64,000 nt of DNA. Origin: Dermanyssus gallinae. Taxonomy: Eukaryota > Arthropoda > Arachnida > Mesostigmata > Dermanyssidae. The stretch is taken from positions 1-64,000 of the forward strand of contig QVRM01006564.1 in the NCBI GenBank assembly GCA_003439945.1, in the 5' to 3' direction. The notes beneath the pieces were generated by a model. The model was given only the letters and a program-made list of their open reading frames with translations. It was not told where the DNA came from and did not search any database. Positions 44,751 through 57,429 of this stretch are shown here, in pieces (within the stretch, counting starts at the first letter, position 1; the number at the start of each line of letters is the position of its first letter). The translations under genes were made by a program, and so were the position numbers.

Positions 44751-45758
44751 ATGGGTGGTCATTTGGTCATTGTTTCAATGCTTCAAGCTAACAGAGATAA
44801 ATTCATGCTAGATTCCAGCCTGCTGACGGAACGCAAACATTCATGGGTGTTTGGTCAAGACAAGGGGAAGTCAACGGGCATCCTGCAGGATATTGATCGC
44901 CGTCCTGGATTTACACATACGTGCAAAGTGATATGGCTCGCAGGGGTGTCCTCTCTTATTCTGGTGTTCGCCACCTGTGTGATTATTTTCGTAACAGCCT
45001 CGGCAATCGACGATTTAGAGCAACGGACACGCGCTCCTATTGCATCTACGAATTCCTACCGTCGTAATTTGACGACAAGAAAGCCATTTGTAATGATGTT
45101 CGCGGATCCTTGCGATGGAGACGGCCGCCTGTGTGGCCAGAAAAGAGCACGCCCTAACGATAACAGCTACGATACAAAACACAACAAGCAAACAGCAAAC
45201 GCGATGGCTGCAGCGAGACCACCAGCTACAGTATCAATAACAGAAACAGCAGAACCTATAGCAAATGTAGAAATCACAGCAGCATCAGCAGCAGCAACAA
45301 CGACTGCAACAACAACACCAGCTAGAATACCAATAGGCGGAGCAACAGAAATAGCAGAACCTACAACAAACGTAGGCATAACAGAAGCAATGACAACACA
45401 AACAGAAGCAACGACAACACCAACAACAACAACAACGCCAACATTAACAACAACGCGAACGCCAACGCCAACAATAACAACAACATGGACAACACTATCA
45501 GCAAAACGGAACACATTAACAGCGACACGAATGACAAAGGAAAAATACGGAAGAAAACCAAGCAGAAAAAGAACAAGAATAAGAAGTAGACGCACAACAA
45601 CACAAACAACAGTAGCAGCAATATTGACGAGAAGTACATCAATAGCAGCAACACCAACAGATGGCCCCAGCACCATCTTCCACCACGACAATCCGAGCAA
45701 CAATACCAACACCAACAATAACAATGGCTACAACAACAAGACGTCAAATCTTGGCTGA
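44751..45758 (+). CDS. Single-pass membrane protein with Thr-rich domain, hypothetical (unit III)
   Basis: 335 codons, nearly the same protein as 13356-14393. A 5-bp insertion in the ATTCA repeat before it moves the upstream ATG out of frame, so the first in-frame ATG is 44751 (MGGHLVIVSML). If Met30 of the unit I frame (LDSSLLTERKHSW follows) is the true start, this makes no difference. The membrane segment is at about residues 59-86. The Thr-rich tract has one more ACA codon than unit I. The tail is the NNKTSNLG version created by the S3/S4a junction. Confidence 0.45.
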   Translation: MGGHLVIVSMLQANRDKFMLDSSLLTERKHSWVFGQDKGKSTGILQDIDRRPGFTHTCKVIWLAGVSSLILVFATCVIIFVTASAIDDLEQRTRAPIASTNSYRRNLTTRKPFVMMFADPCDGDGRLCGQKRARPNDNSYDTKHNKQTANAMAAARPPATVSITETAEPIANVEITAASAAATTTATTTPARIPIGGATEIAEPTTNVGITEAMTTQTEATTTPTTTTTPTLTTTRTPTPTITTTWTTLSAKRNTLTATRMTKEKYGRKPSRKRTRIRSRRTTTQTTVAAILTRSTSIAATPTDGPSTIFHHDNPSNNTNTNNNNGYNNKTSNLG

Positions 45759-46769
45759 GGGTCAGCCCGAAAAGTATTTTTATTCCTTAAGCAGGGTATT
45801 GGGATATACGATATATCTACTCCCACAACTGGATAGTCTCAGAAACATTGACAAAAAAAGACTATTTTTTAAAAGAGCCGGGTCCGTCAAACGGGTCGTC
45901 AAACGACGAGCTATCTACATTGGTGCTACATATGCGCAACGAACTCACGCTATTAAAAAACGCCTAGAACACCGCAATTATTAGTTCGATGGCCTGTTTG
46001 CTCGAAGCATAAAAACAACACAGGAAAATGCAGAACCGGAAGTACCTGTACGATGAGAATCTCTGCCTTAAGTGAAATGTTTTCGACCTAACGAATGTGT
46101 ATGTAAACATTGTAGTGAAAGATATATCGATTTTTTTGTATTGTAATAATAGCTTCAGCGTCTGCTCGACGGTATCATAAACAACCCTCTTTGGCGTTGA
46201 AAGTACTATTGGACTGACAGCGTGTGCCTAGAAGATGAACGGGCGTTCACGAAACGCTGTCGCTGATTTTCTTTCGTAACCTTTCTTACACAAGTTGCGG
46301 ATCGACAATTTATCAGAGAGAAAACGGGCAACGAACAGTATTTAGATGATACCGCTTTGCAGATAGAATTGCTGGTTCCAATGGAATTGCAAACAAACAA
46401 AATACGATTTCTTGCCGGAATGCTGAACAAGTTTTCATCAAATCAACCCACAACGGTCAGTTTTAGAAACTCCAAATTCGGAATGCGTATCTGTTGCGCC
46501 GGGCTTGAACTTGCGACCAGTTGGTGTCTAATTCGCCGGTAATCTTGCATAGTTGCCATTGTAGCTTGCGACTAGGTTTGCTTTCTGGTAGTTTGTCTTT
46601 AGTTAGACTAGAATTGAGCACTGCTTGCAAACGATTTGCTATAATAGAGAGTAAGTCCAATAGCGCGTTTGGCTGATAAGCTAGACTAGCTAGGACTAGT
46701 ATTATTACCTTAAGATGCTTAGTTATTGATTAGTACCTTAATACAATACAATACCAATGTCTTCATTAT
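45759..46769. other. S4a start, coding-like frames (unit III)
   Basis: It matches 14394-15404 almost base for base, including the frames at 45661-45984 and 46357-46542. No assignment. Confidence 0.3.
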
Positions 46770-47598
46770 TTAAAAAAGGGGTCGAACAAGGGAAATGAAT
46801 TGCTCGCATTCGCGGGCTAGGCGAGCTGTTCGCCAAACAAATGAGTGGTTAACGACTGCCACATTGGCTATCTCGGGCGGTTGAATGGAACCGCGACTCC
46901 GTAGGCTGTTTGATCGCACGTGGTAGAACTTATTAACCTGATTTGCGTATAAGATATTTAAAAACGCGGTAGTCAACACGACGCTGGGACTCCGCGACAC
47001 TTGGGAGTACGACTCTGTCACGCGTCATGTTGGACCTTCTTGAGGCTCTCTTTAAAAGCTTGTCCTGAATACGCTGCAGCAAACATATATCCTTGTCGTA
47101 AAAAGGCGTCCACTCGTGAGCACAGTATGATCATTTTGGCACTACTAGGACTTCATAAAGATGCAGGTATTTGGAGGCATCTTGCGATGAGAATACTCTT
47201 AGTATAAGATTACTTAGTCGAGAGGCAGCTTTTGCTGAATCGGCAATGTGCGCCCGAAACTTCATATGTCTATCGAAGGTAACTCCTAGGTCCTTGTAGG
47301 ATGTTACCTCAGGTATAGGGAAATCTTTTAGCTGGTACTTGAAGTTGTCGGGAGCTGTCTTCAGGACCGCGCACTTTGGAACTGAAATTACCATATAATT
47401 TAGGTCACACCAGGTGGCAATACTATTAATGGCTGCTTGAATATTCAGACAATCTTCGTTTCCTCTAATTTGGGCATATATTTTTAAATCGTCTGCATAC
47501 ATTTTGTATGTTATGTTCAGGTTGCGAAGACGTACTCCCAAGTCCTGAGCAAAGATTATATACATAAGAGGGCCTACCTTAAGAAGCTTAATTTCCAT
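46770..47598 (-). pseudogene. Non-LTR reverse transcriptase 3' fragment (unit III)
   Basis: A duplicate of 15405-16233 with the same frameshifts and the same YADDLKI block. Identical breaks show that the fragment was already dead before the unit was duplicated. Confidence 0.8.
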
Positions 47599-48162
47599 AT
47601 TTTATTCTAGAACAGACTGACAGGCCCCAAAGTATCGTTTGCCATATATACAGCGATAGATTGCTGAATTTAGATGTTTTGTTGGGCCGTGTAGGTAAGC
47701 TAGGTAAAATGAACATTTTGAACTCTTGTTTGTGCAAGTAGTCAGTTTTTTTTTATTAAGAATGTAAGTGGAGCGACAATTGTCTCCTGGCAGCGTGTGC
47801 AAGTAGTTAGATATAGATGAGTGGTATATGAAAGCTGGGGGGGGGGTTGCATACGTTTCACTAAAAAGGCGCCCTTAAGGCAAATAAAAGTTTGATTAGA
47901 ATTAAAAGCTCTTCTTTTCTATGTTGTTTTACTTTCACGTGTGCTTAGTTTCTCTCGTTATGTGACCCCGATCCTCAGAAAATATTGCTCGCTGATCGCT
48001 TAGCTTCTGCTTTGTGCACCCTCTAAGGTATTTTGAGTCGTCTTCTAGGCCGTTCGCAACTAAGGACGTTAAGCTTTGCGATTTTCTTTGAACCATGTTA
48101 TCTACCCTAAACGACTTTAGAGCGCAATCCGCAATCTAACAAACACTATTGGGCTGACGCAG

Positions 48163-49011
48163 TCACCCATGAAATCGGAAACACGAGGCTTCGCGGCATC
48201 CAAGTGCCATTGGCCTATACACGGGCGACAATTGTAACCGGTGACATTTGGAGTATGATAAGTGACGACTTTGAACGAGAAAACGGAAGATCAACAAAAG
48301 CTCGGGGCCTATTTGGGCGCAAAGATGATTTAATTTGAAGTTTGTGCTTCGGCCGACGGCTAAATGATGACGATCGAGGGGGGTGGGCGGGGATTGATGA
48401 TGATACGCGAAGGCTAGTCGATGAGGCGACGCTACGCGATGTGGATGAATTTGATGAGCATGTTCGTTCGAGTCCCCGGGCGCACGAGGGGCGCGAGCGG
48501 CCCGTAGAGTACACCGTGAACGAGTATCGTGAGGGCGATGTTTGTTCTGGGGGGCGCGGAGAAGTCTATTCGCATCCGCATCTGGCAATCCGCTTACGAC
48601 AACGACGACGACGAGGAATATGAGATTTAGGGCCTTTGGAGGGAGGGAACACTTTCGTATTCGTCGCACCCCCTTCCACCCGCCGGACCGTCGACGACCA
48701 ACGACAGACCAAAAAAGGGCAATGCAATGCATGCGGATGCATTGCTCCTTCATTCGTTTGGTCTTTTCCATCAGGTCCCGATATAGCTCGCCAACTCCCA
48801 GGAGTTTGCCGTAAAACGCTTTCGAGCTCCTCACCTCTCTTTCGAGCCCCCCCACCCACCGCCCCCCCCCCTTCCTACCTTTCACCGGACAGCCTCCAGC
48901 CGTCGTTGTTCTTAAGCCGTTTCTCAAGTACTTAGGCATCAGCCGGCAGCAACGTCTCCATTGTTTCGTGTCGTATCGTGCCGCGCGCGACTTCAATTTG
49001 TCTGAAAGCAT
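48163..49011 (-). other. Long minus-strand frame in S4a, doubtful
   Basis: 282 codons are open here, but in unit I the same stretch is split by a one-base change in a poly-C run (17201-17647 and 16798-17469). The first 90 residues (LEREVRSSKAFYGKLL, GELYRDLMEKTKRMKEQ) look protein-like, possibly from an element ORF. The rest has low-complexity His/Arg/Ser-rich composition and overlaps better plus-strand frames. I do not call it a gene. Confidence 0.2.
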
Positions 49012-50930
49012 TTGTTCACGGCGGACGGGCGCTGTGCGATGATTCTGCGCGCATGACTCCTGCGTCGTCGGTGCTCATGCGCCCTGGAATATTCTTTGGA
49101 GCGCCCACCGCTTCAAAGGCAGCGTGCAATGGCCGTAACGTGCAGTCATCGAGGAACAGGCCGAGCCCATCCGGATGGGCTCGGACTATCTTCGGACATC
49201 GGATAGGATGTATACGATAGGCGGAGCTTGACGCCACCACCTTATTTCCGAATATCCAAGCCTTTACGCTGGAAAGCAGGCACTGCGGCTTCGACGTAGC
49301 TAATCTTTGCGAAGCTCGGGTCACTCACTGAGTTATCCAGCCAAGCTAGTGTCTGTTCTCATCAAACAACATGCTGGGTCTCGCATGCTGCACCTTGCTT
49401 TTGTGCAGTAAGAAGAAGACGCTTTCTTTCTTATGGTGCACCGTATTTTGAAAGCTGACCACTTATGACAAGCATTGACATGTGTGAGATGCCTAACAAA
49501 ACACAACACGATCTAGCAGGACAGCAGGCATCAGCTACAAATCAACCCGATATCTAGTAGTAGCAGTGGTACAAGCAGTTGGGTAGTTTGTGTACCGAAT
49601 GAAAGCTTTATTTTCTACAGGAGAAACCTGTAGCGGTAGCAATTGTCTTTTGCCTGCCATTTTTGCAGCGCATACCAGAACCAGCGAGTCAGCGCGGCAA
49701 CACTACCATGTGCGCCGATTATTGGATGGCCTCGTCCCAACACTACCTTGGGGGACGTCGTCATTCTCTCTGCGGAGCAAGAAGCGATGAGAAGGCATGT
49801 ACGATACAACGGACTTGGCGATTTTTTCTCGCCAAAGGAGGCTCGCGTGACGAGCAAAGAGCCGGGAGACTGGTGTTCTCTGTTCTGCCCCCCCCCCCCC
49901 CCTGGATAAGTGGCCTACTAGCTCAAGTCACGTCGTCGCCGAGTGTTCATCGCTTGGTCATCGGCAATCACCCCCGGCAGGTTCCCCGAGCTGAAACCGT
50001 CTGTGGGAGAGAAAGCCAGGTATATATATATATATATATATATATATCTGCTATGGATAGCTGCTGTACTGACGATCTAAACTGCACGCAACGACCGACT
50101 GTGTAATGATCAAGTGTGCTCCCAGAGTTCCGAGCCTACGGAGCTCGGCATTGTTTTACGCACGCATAGAGTCATGAAGGGCGGCGGGTTGCTTCCAGGA
50201 GCTCCACTGTAGTGGACTGGTATCATACGTGGACGACGGGCCGGCATTATAACCGGCAAAAGCTGTATTCCTGCAGATTTGGCTTGTCTGTCTATCAGTT
50301 TTACTCCCCAATGCGATTCTAACCCACCTTTGGCCCACCTCTGCTTCTCTTTTCACGCAATCCGCTCGAGAGCCCGGAGCAGGCGGACACATAGATACTA
50401 ATAAAATTATTTTGAATCTCACAATCTTCAGGGTGTCGTATTTGAGCAATAATTACTCACTTGTTGCATGCCATGTGAAACTTAGTGTTGACGATAGTTT
50501 AGTAGCTAATACCGCAGTAGCTGCAGTCCTGCAATTTGAGCCAATTCGGGAAAACCGTAACCATGATGTTCAAAAACTTTTTTCGCAAGCTGGATTGAGT
50601 TGTGTCGCTGACTACTACACCTCAAGTAAAGAGAAAAATTATAGCATTACCGTTCTGTTATTTGTCACTAGCGTTTGCCTCATAATTTGTATCCTTTGCG
50701 GTGAACGCGCTGGGTCGGTAGGTCTGCTAACAACATAATTGCCGCGAAAGGTTTACAATCGATACAGGTAACGCCAAATATTCCTTTTTGCCCTAGATGC
50801 TGTCCATAGACGTAACGCTAACCGTTTAGTACCATCCGGCGTTGGAAACTTGAGGTCACATGACTTAAATTGTATATCCAAATATAATAATGATTGTTTT
50901 AAAATAAAATAGAACGATACCATACAATTA
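49012..50930. other. S4a tail (unit III)
   Basis: It matches 17648-19550. A frame at 50412-50738 is open for 108 codons because one T fewer is present in the T run near 50574; in the other two copies it is split. It has a hydrophobic end (SITVLLFVTSVCLIICILCG) but no recognised family. Confidence 0.4.
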
Positions 50931-50946
50931 TATATATATATATATA
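50931..50946. repeat. (TA)n at the S4a/S1 joint, second empty site
   Basis: Eight TA repeats between CCATACAAT and CAGAAAAAGCTGAG. It is the same joint as 19553-19620, but short, and it is unoccupied. Confidence 0.9.
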
Positions 50947-51144
50947 CAGAAAAAGCTGAGAAGAAGAAATGTCGTTTGCTTTGAAGAAGATGGAGCCTTG
51001 AGACCTTATCACGGAGAAAAAAACACCACGGAAAGTAGAAGGTACGGCAGAGTATTTCAGTTTTGATCCAAGAGGTCAACACAGCGCCGTGAGTAAAGTC
51101 GCTGGCGAAATGCTGACGCATAAGTGATATACGAACAGTATATA

Positions 51145-51295
<151 letters not shown>

Positions 51296-51579
51296 TTCAA
51301 ATTAAAAAGTCAGAAACGGCACTGTGGGTACAGTTTAAGGTTTTCTTCAAAAGTAAGTACTAGAGGCCTGAGCACAACTATCCTACTGTTTTACGACCTG
51401 ATCGATTTTCTGTTCCTAGAGTTTCTGCAGCTATGCAGAGAGTCAGTCCTTCCACTGTTTCCCTTAGTCCATCGTCCAAGTTGGAGCGCCTTCTACTAAG
51501 ATGCTTCAGCCGACCAAACTGGCGTAAGTCGCAGGCCGACATGTCCGTCCGCTGTAGAGTGAATGCTCAAGCTGCTTGC

Positions 51580-52221
51580 TTACTTGAACTTGGCAGGTAC
51601 TTTTTTGTGATCCTGGACACGCATTACGTGAAGCCGAATCACTTGCTTTCTGAGCGCCTCAATCAATTTCCCCAAACTCTTGGTAGAACGGTTTTTCAGT
51701 GTCAGAGGAATCTGATTTGTATCGGCCAGCTTGGATTTTTTTAGGAAATGGTGACAACGACAATGCTTCAATTGCATGCTGTTCCACTTCGTCTTTGGCT
51801 CAGAAGGATGGCACCAACTCTCGTCATCAATGACGATCCGCAACTCTAAAAAAAGCGGAGTCTTCAATATACCCCGAACATGTGTTGCAGTGCCCCCCCC
51901 ATACACCCTTTTGCATTTTGCTGAGCTTCTTCAGAACCCACTGCGTAAACACTTTTTGGTAACCCAAGTTGTTGTGCAAAATTGTCTCTACTGTTTCAAA
52001 ACTGGACCCCGCCACACTGCCAACACTCGCATTAGAACAAGGCGATCACTTCTCATTAGGTCGTTCACCTTGTCGATGAGTTCAGCCGTGACAAACACAG
52101 TCTCCTTCGTATTCGGCCTTATCCTGCGATAAATATTGGCCGGCTGAATATCTTCCGGGGTTTGAAATCTAATAACACCTCGCTGCCTGTCAATCCTTAA
52201 AATTTGCAATGGGAACGCCAT
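51580..52221 (-). pseudogene. Old mariner-family transposase relic (unit IV)
   Basis: A paralogue of 5276-5990. 51988-52221 has the first helix-turn-helix part (GVIRFQTPEDIQPANIYRR, closer to the family pattern than the unit I version). 51827-52015 has ETILHNNLGYQK, and 51580-51906 has DDESWCHPSEPKTKW. A segment of about 45 bp present in unit I near 5430-5480 is deleted here. No catalytic triad is complete. Confidence 0.7.
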
Positions 52222-52234
52222 GATGTCCTAACCC

Positions 52235-54968
52235 GTATTGCGTCAACTGAACGGAAGACACACGTACCTGCTATTTTTCTCTGTCATGCGCAGGTAGCCA
52301 CGCCCTACAAATGTAACTGGCTAATGTTACTAATGTTCTTATTTCTTTCTTTATTTATTTTTAATCCACCCGTTTTTTTAATGCAGTTCTAGTTACAGTT
52401 GGGTATCATTCTACGTCATATGAACGTACACGTAAGTATGAACTAATTAATTAACTATTTTAAACAATGTCATTATAATGACTATTGTTCTTTGGTTAAA
52501 AGGTGTCTGAATATGCGCAGAAGAGAAACATATCATGCTTCTTTTTTACGCCTGCTTATCTGCTCGTCTTTTATAAATGTATGGTGCCACGGCTCCTTCT
52601 GCATTTAGCAAGACTAGTTGCAGTGAAAGTAGACAACGGTAGCGTTCCTCAAACAAGTCTCAAGTAACGGCAACTTACCTGTACAACACAAAAGGTGTAT
52701 TGAGATAGTTGTATCCTTGTGGTGACGTTTTTTTGTGGTGAAGAAGGATAAAATGCAGTTGCACACCGTCGTCAACGGGTGCATACCTGTCCAAAAACAG
52801 ACAACACCTGATTTTTTTTCTGTTTTAATATGAGAAGCTCTGGGAATATATGATGCACATGCGCCGGCAGCGACAAGTGTGAGACTCACAAGCAAACTTA
52901 GTCCGAGTGCTGTCAATTCTCTGTGCATACTCTTAGGTTCAAGGATTAAATTTATTATTTTTATTTTTTTACTATATTATTATTAAATTTGTGTTATTAC
53001 TTCGACACTTTCTATGTCGAGTCCTAGAATTGAAATTATTTTTAAAGAAGTATTTTTTTAATTTTAGACTATTCTCCGTTCTCTATGGGCTTGATAACGC
53101 AGTAAGGCATATTTTCAATGCACAAGGGCTGGACATGTTGGGATATCTAGGTTTTTTCCTGCGGTCCTTATGGCAGTATGCCCGTTGAATTTTAGCGTTG
53201 ATTTATCGTTCACTTTTAATGAGCATCGTTCCCAAAAATCAATTAACAAGGGGTCAAACCCGTGATACGCCGGTAAATGGCCACGCCCCCCCCCCCGCGT
53301 GGTCTGGGAATATAGCGCAGTAGACCCCAAACCACGCCGCCACTTTCCAAAGTTGCCAACGTCAATACCTGTACGCACTAAACATCTCTCTTCCTTGAAC
53401 TTCACTATTTACTAATCCGGCTCTTCACGCATACTTCTATAAGCTGCCAGGAAAAGTAGGGTCGTTAAGTTCTCTTCGCCTGACACAAATCACGTTATAA
53501 GCTTTATTTTAGAGCTTAAAGTACTTGTTATTTTACTATTCGTATCTGTTGCAAGAATTTGCGGTATATCCCACGCTTTGCATATATATAGTTTTCTGTT
53601 TCCACTTGTATGTACACTCATATCTGCTTACTCTGTCACTTTGTTTTCCAATTTTTGTACAGTGACGTGGCTCGAGTGAATAAAAAATAGACACACATAT
53701 GACTTCAACTATGGCATTTGTCCTACGTAAATACATCTTCTCGCCAAAAAGAAAACAATATTACGCTTAGTTTTGTCCTTAACTCTACATAGATGACCTA
53801 ACAGTGCTGCAGCCGAATTAATAACTATTATTATTGATTTAATATTATGTTTTAGTATTACGATTTAAACGCAGTGGTGCTTGCAGTGGGAGTTCTGTAA
53901 CCGACAGTTTCATGGTGCACATCGTTTAGAAAATTGGACCTGAGAAATCGAATTTTCTAAACGATGTGCACTTTGTGAAAGTATACAGCGTCAAAACGCC
54001 ATTCACTAAAGCTATATTACCCAACGCAAACCTAAGATGCCAAGTTAACGGACATTTAATGTCGACAAAAGCGACAGAACAGGATGGCGTAGCTCTGAGG
54101 AGGAAATCCACGCTTCGTCGGATCGGGGTCTACTAGTTTATAAGCCTTCTGCACGAAGAAGAGTGTCTTTGCCAATAACAGTAATTATTCTATACAATAC
54201 GTATGCTTACGTCAATGTATGTGTGTATTGTGGTTTTGACCATATTCGTGCTCCTAAATAAGAGCGCCTTGGAAGAGACGTCAGTTGCAAACCGAGCGGG
54301 ACCCTCTGGCCCCTCTAATCCACACAGTGAGTGCACACGTGACTACACGTCTTGTTATGATAGGACAAATGTTAGCATTAATCTAGCTCTAACTTCGAAT
54401 TTCAATGGCGACCATAATAATATTGTCAGAAATATGATATAATACGGACTCACTAAAGGGCAATTTCGACAAACTGTTACGCCAGCTTTATGACGGAGGG
54501 CTTTTATCTATGACGTCTAATCGATCTGTGACGATCTACAACAATTACTAATAATCATTCTTTCTTAGGTTTCTTAGCTAGATAAGATTTCTGTCCGTAA
54601 TTATATATAATACTATATATTCTGTCCTCAATGATATATAATACAAATTATCATCTATTCTTAGGTTTCATAGGCAAATAAGCTTTATGTCCTCAATGAA
54701 CTTGTAGGCCACGTGTAGGCTATGACTCTGCATAGTGTAGAGACAAATCTAATTATTAATTAATTTTTTAGGTTTATTCACGGAACCGCAATTTCACAAT
54801 GCTTAAATTCTCGTATATAAAACGATTTAAAATATGTGTTTACACCAACTTTGTCGATTTCATACTTTAACATGTTTCACTCCATAAGAAACTATTAGCA
54901 ATTGAAGGTGCTAAAAACTTCTCCCGTTTACATACATGACACGCTTTCTTCAACCTAATGACGGGTAA
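52235..54968. other. S2 interior, no recognisable gene (unit IV)
   Basis: A counterpart of 5991-8718 with many substitutions. Only the hairpin at 53915-53971 stands out. Confidence 0.5.
53915..53971. repeat. Perfect 21-bp inverted repeat (unit IV copy)
   Basis: Arms 53915-53935 and 53951-53971, identical to those at 7667-7723. The loop differs by one base. Confidence 0.85.
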
Positions 54969-56730
54969 CTAATTTTGACTAGAGTTTTTACTCGTTACCC
55001 TTATTTTCACCTTACGTTTAAATAATCTGACTGAAGTAAGTACACGAATTTCTTTGGGAAGTTCGGTCCAGATAGTCGGCAGGGTGCATGCGAGAGCATG
55101 ACGAGTGAGCTGCTTTAAAGCTAATGGCCTCACAAATTCCGTTGCACGTCGAGTTGTGCGTCTAACAGCAGCTCTTATAGGAAAAGCAGCATCATCCGGA
55201 ATAATTCTTCTATACACCTTAAATGCAAGCATGGCAATTTTTACCGTTTTGTAAATATCCCTAAGTGGTAAAAGCTTAAAGTCTTGAAAACACTTGCGAA
55301 CCGAATCGTTGCGGCGCAGGTTAAATACTACCCTGAGGGCACCATTCTGAATGACTTCGGCCCTATGAGTTACACCTTGATTATGAAATCCCCAAATTGA
55401 AATACCATAACAATAAATTGGCACTAATAGCATTTTATACACCATAAGAAGAGCCTCGACAGGCACTCCTAGTTCTCATGGACGACGAATAGATGAAATG
55501 ACTGCATAACATTTAGGCGTAATAACGTCTAAGTGATCATGCCATCTAAGCGTCTCATGTAGAGTTGAGCCCACACATTTGATAGTAGAGGAAAGTGTCA
55601 CTTCCGTTCCATTGAGCTTCAGCATTTGAACCTGCGTGGCCCTTTTGGCAGAGTGAAACAACATGAGTCCAGTTTTGGTTGCACTTATCACCAGACCGAA
55701 TTTTTCAAACCCAAGAACAGCATACTCTACTACTTGCATAGCCTTCTGTACGTCAGCCTGTATCGCAAATGGTTGAATACAAAAAAGTAAGGTCGTATCA
55801 TCAGCATAGACGATGGGCGTACAGGACCCTTCTCACGCGATCTCTTCAATAATGAAGTTGATCAAAAGATAAACATAAACGGTCCTAAGATTGACCTTTG
55901 CGGCGTCCCGATGTTTCGTTCTTCTAAGGGCGATTCAAAACAACCTACCTTTACCGCCTGCTGCCTTTCCGCTGGGTATGACCTAAACCAAGACACAGCA
56001 GTGCTATCACAACCAAGTTTTTCGAGCATATGTAAGAACAACGAATGATTTACACAGTTAAAGGCGGCAGAAACATCCAAAATGACGCCAAGGCAAAGTT
56101 GGTTGTCCTGGAAAGACTTTGCGACCTCCTGATATAGATGAGCGAGGGCAAGCTCCGTTGAGCGTGCCTTACGAAATCCAAACTGATTCCTTGAAAAGAA
56201 ACCAATCGAACTAAGGCGCCTCTCGCACCTGGACTTAAATACTTTTTCAAATAGCTTTAAGAGGTAATCCACTAATTGGTCGGTAATTATTCGGATTTTT
56301 ACGATCGCCCTTATTTTTAAATAAGGGAATAATTGTGGACACCTTTAGTCTAGCGGGAACAACACCAGTAGTCAGGGAACGGTTTATAATATGCTCCAAT
56401 GGACGAGAAAGAGTGACGGAGGACAGCTTTAGCAATCGGTCTGGGATTCGTGCAGCCCCAGGAAGCCTTCTTCTTAGATTCTAAACGTCTCTGTACCTCC
56501 GGCGTACTTACTGGCAAAATGGTGATTTAGCTCCGTCACTATATCCGTTGGGTCAGTCGCAAGCCCTGAACTGGCTTCCAGAGTAGTGGGAAGTTCCACC
56601 GACTTTCTGGCTCTGCCACACGAACCATTAATAAAGTTCCAAAAATTGGAAGTGTCACCCTGGAGTTGCCTAAAGCACGTCTTATAAAAATTAGCCTTGG
56701 CGTCACGCTTGTAGTGCTAAAACTAATGAG
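54969..56730 (-). pseudogene. Jockey/CR1-like non-LTR reverse transcriptase pseudogene (unit IV)
   Basis: A paralogue of 8719-10480. Frames: 56247-56435 (FKNKGDRKNPNNYRPIS, the RT entry block), 55862-56272 (DVSAAFNCVNH, QRSILGPFMF), 55476-55739 and 54969-55466 (C-terminal part). Most frameshifts coincide with those of the unit I copy, so inactivation preceded unit duplication; a few small indels are private. Confidence 0.85.
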
Positions 56731-57429
56731 AGTCACAAGGCAACACACAATAGTCTTTACCCGCCAATGGAACCGGTTAAAAAAATACATTCCTGACCGA
56801 CAAATCTGAACGGGATTGTGCTTCGGGGCACACGCGTGACGAAATTGAATTAACAAAGCTGAGTCTGGTTTTTGCGGTACAGAGAAGTAGGAGCCGGATG
56901 TTGTTTCCGCGTGACACAACAAAGGCCTCCGACTTTCATCTCGAATTAGTTGGATTAGAAGGAACAGAGGGCGTTGACAGACACTGTCAAAGCATTTTCA
57001 GCCGACCGGCAAAGGAAGTGGCATCGGCGACATTCGAGTGTCCCTTACAGTGGGAACCTCGTGCTCATAGACACGAACGGGTCTGCCTATTACGGATGAT
57101 AAGCTGTTTGCGGTAGGCGCCGTAAAAGTGGCAGAAGGAAGGAATTAACGGAACTTGAACAGGAGTAAAAGACTCGCTGGCAAAGGGCTCGACAGGGCCC
57201 GCCACGACTGTGCGACTGCAGCGATACGCAAGTGTAAGAGATGTAGGATACGAGATTCCCTGAGGTTTTTGAAGTCTTTATATCCGATTCCCAATTCCTC
57301 AACAACAGGAAGTTCAGTAGGGAGCTCTTGCAAGGGGACATGGCAGAGATCTCCGGTCTTCGGCAGTTGACATTCGGCCAGATACTAACAGAACGGGAAA
57401 ATCTGGCGATGCCAGAGAACGAGCCTGCG
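56731..57429. other. End of S2 and start of S3 (unit IV)
   Basis: A counterpart of 10481-11190, with no assigned gene. Confidence 0.4.

Larger units (their letters stand above)
42451..50930. repeat. Macrosatellite unit III (S3-S4a only)
   Basis: A direct counterpart of about 11104-19550, offset about 31.35 kb. S1 and S2 are missing; the unit begins at the end of the R1-like A tail. The S4a part differs from unit I at only a handful of positions, the S3 part at more. Confidence 0.8.
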
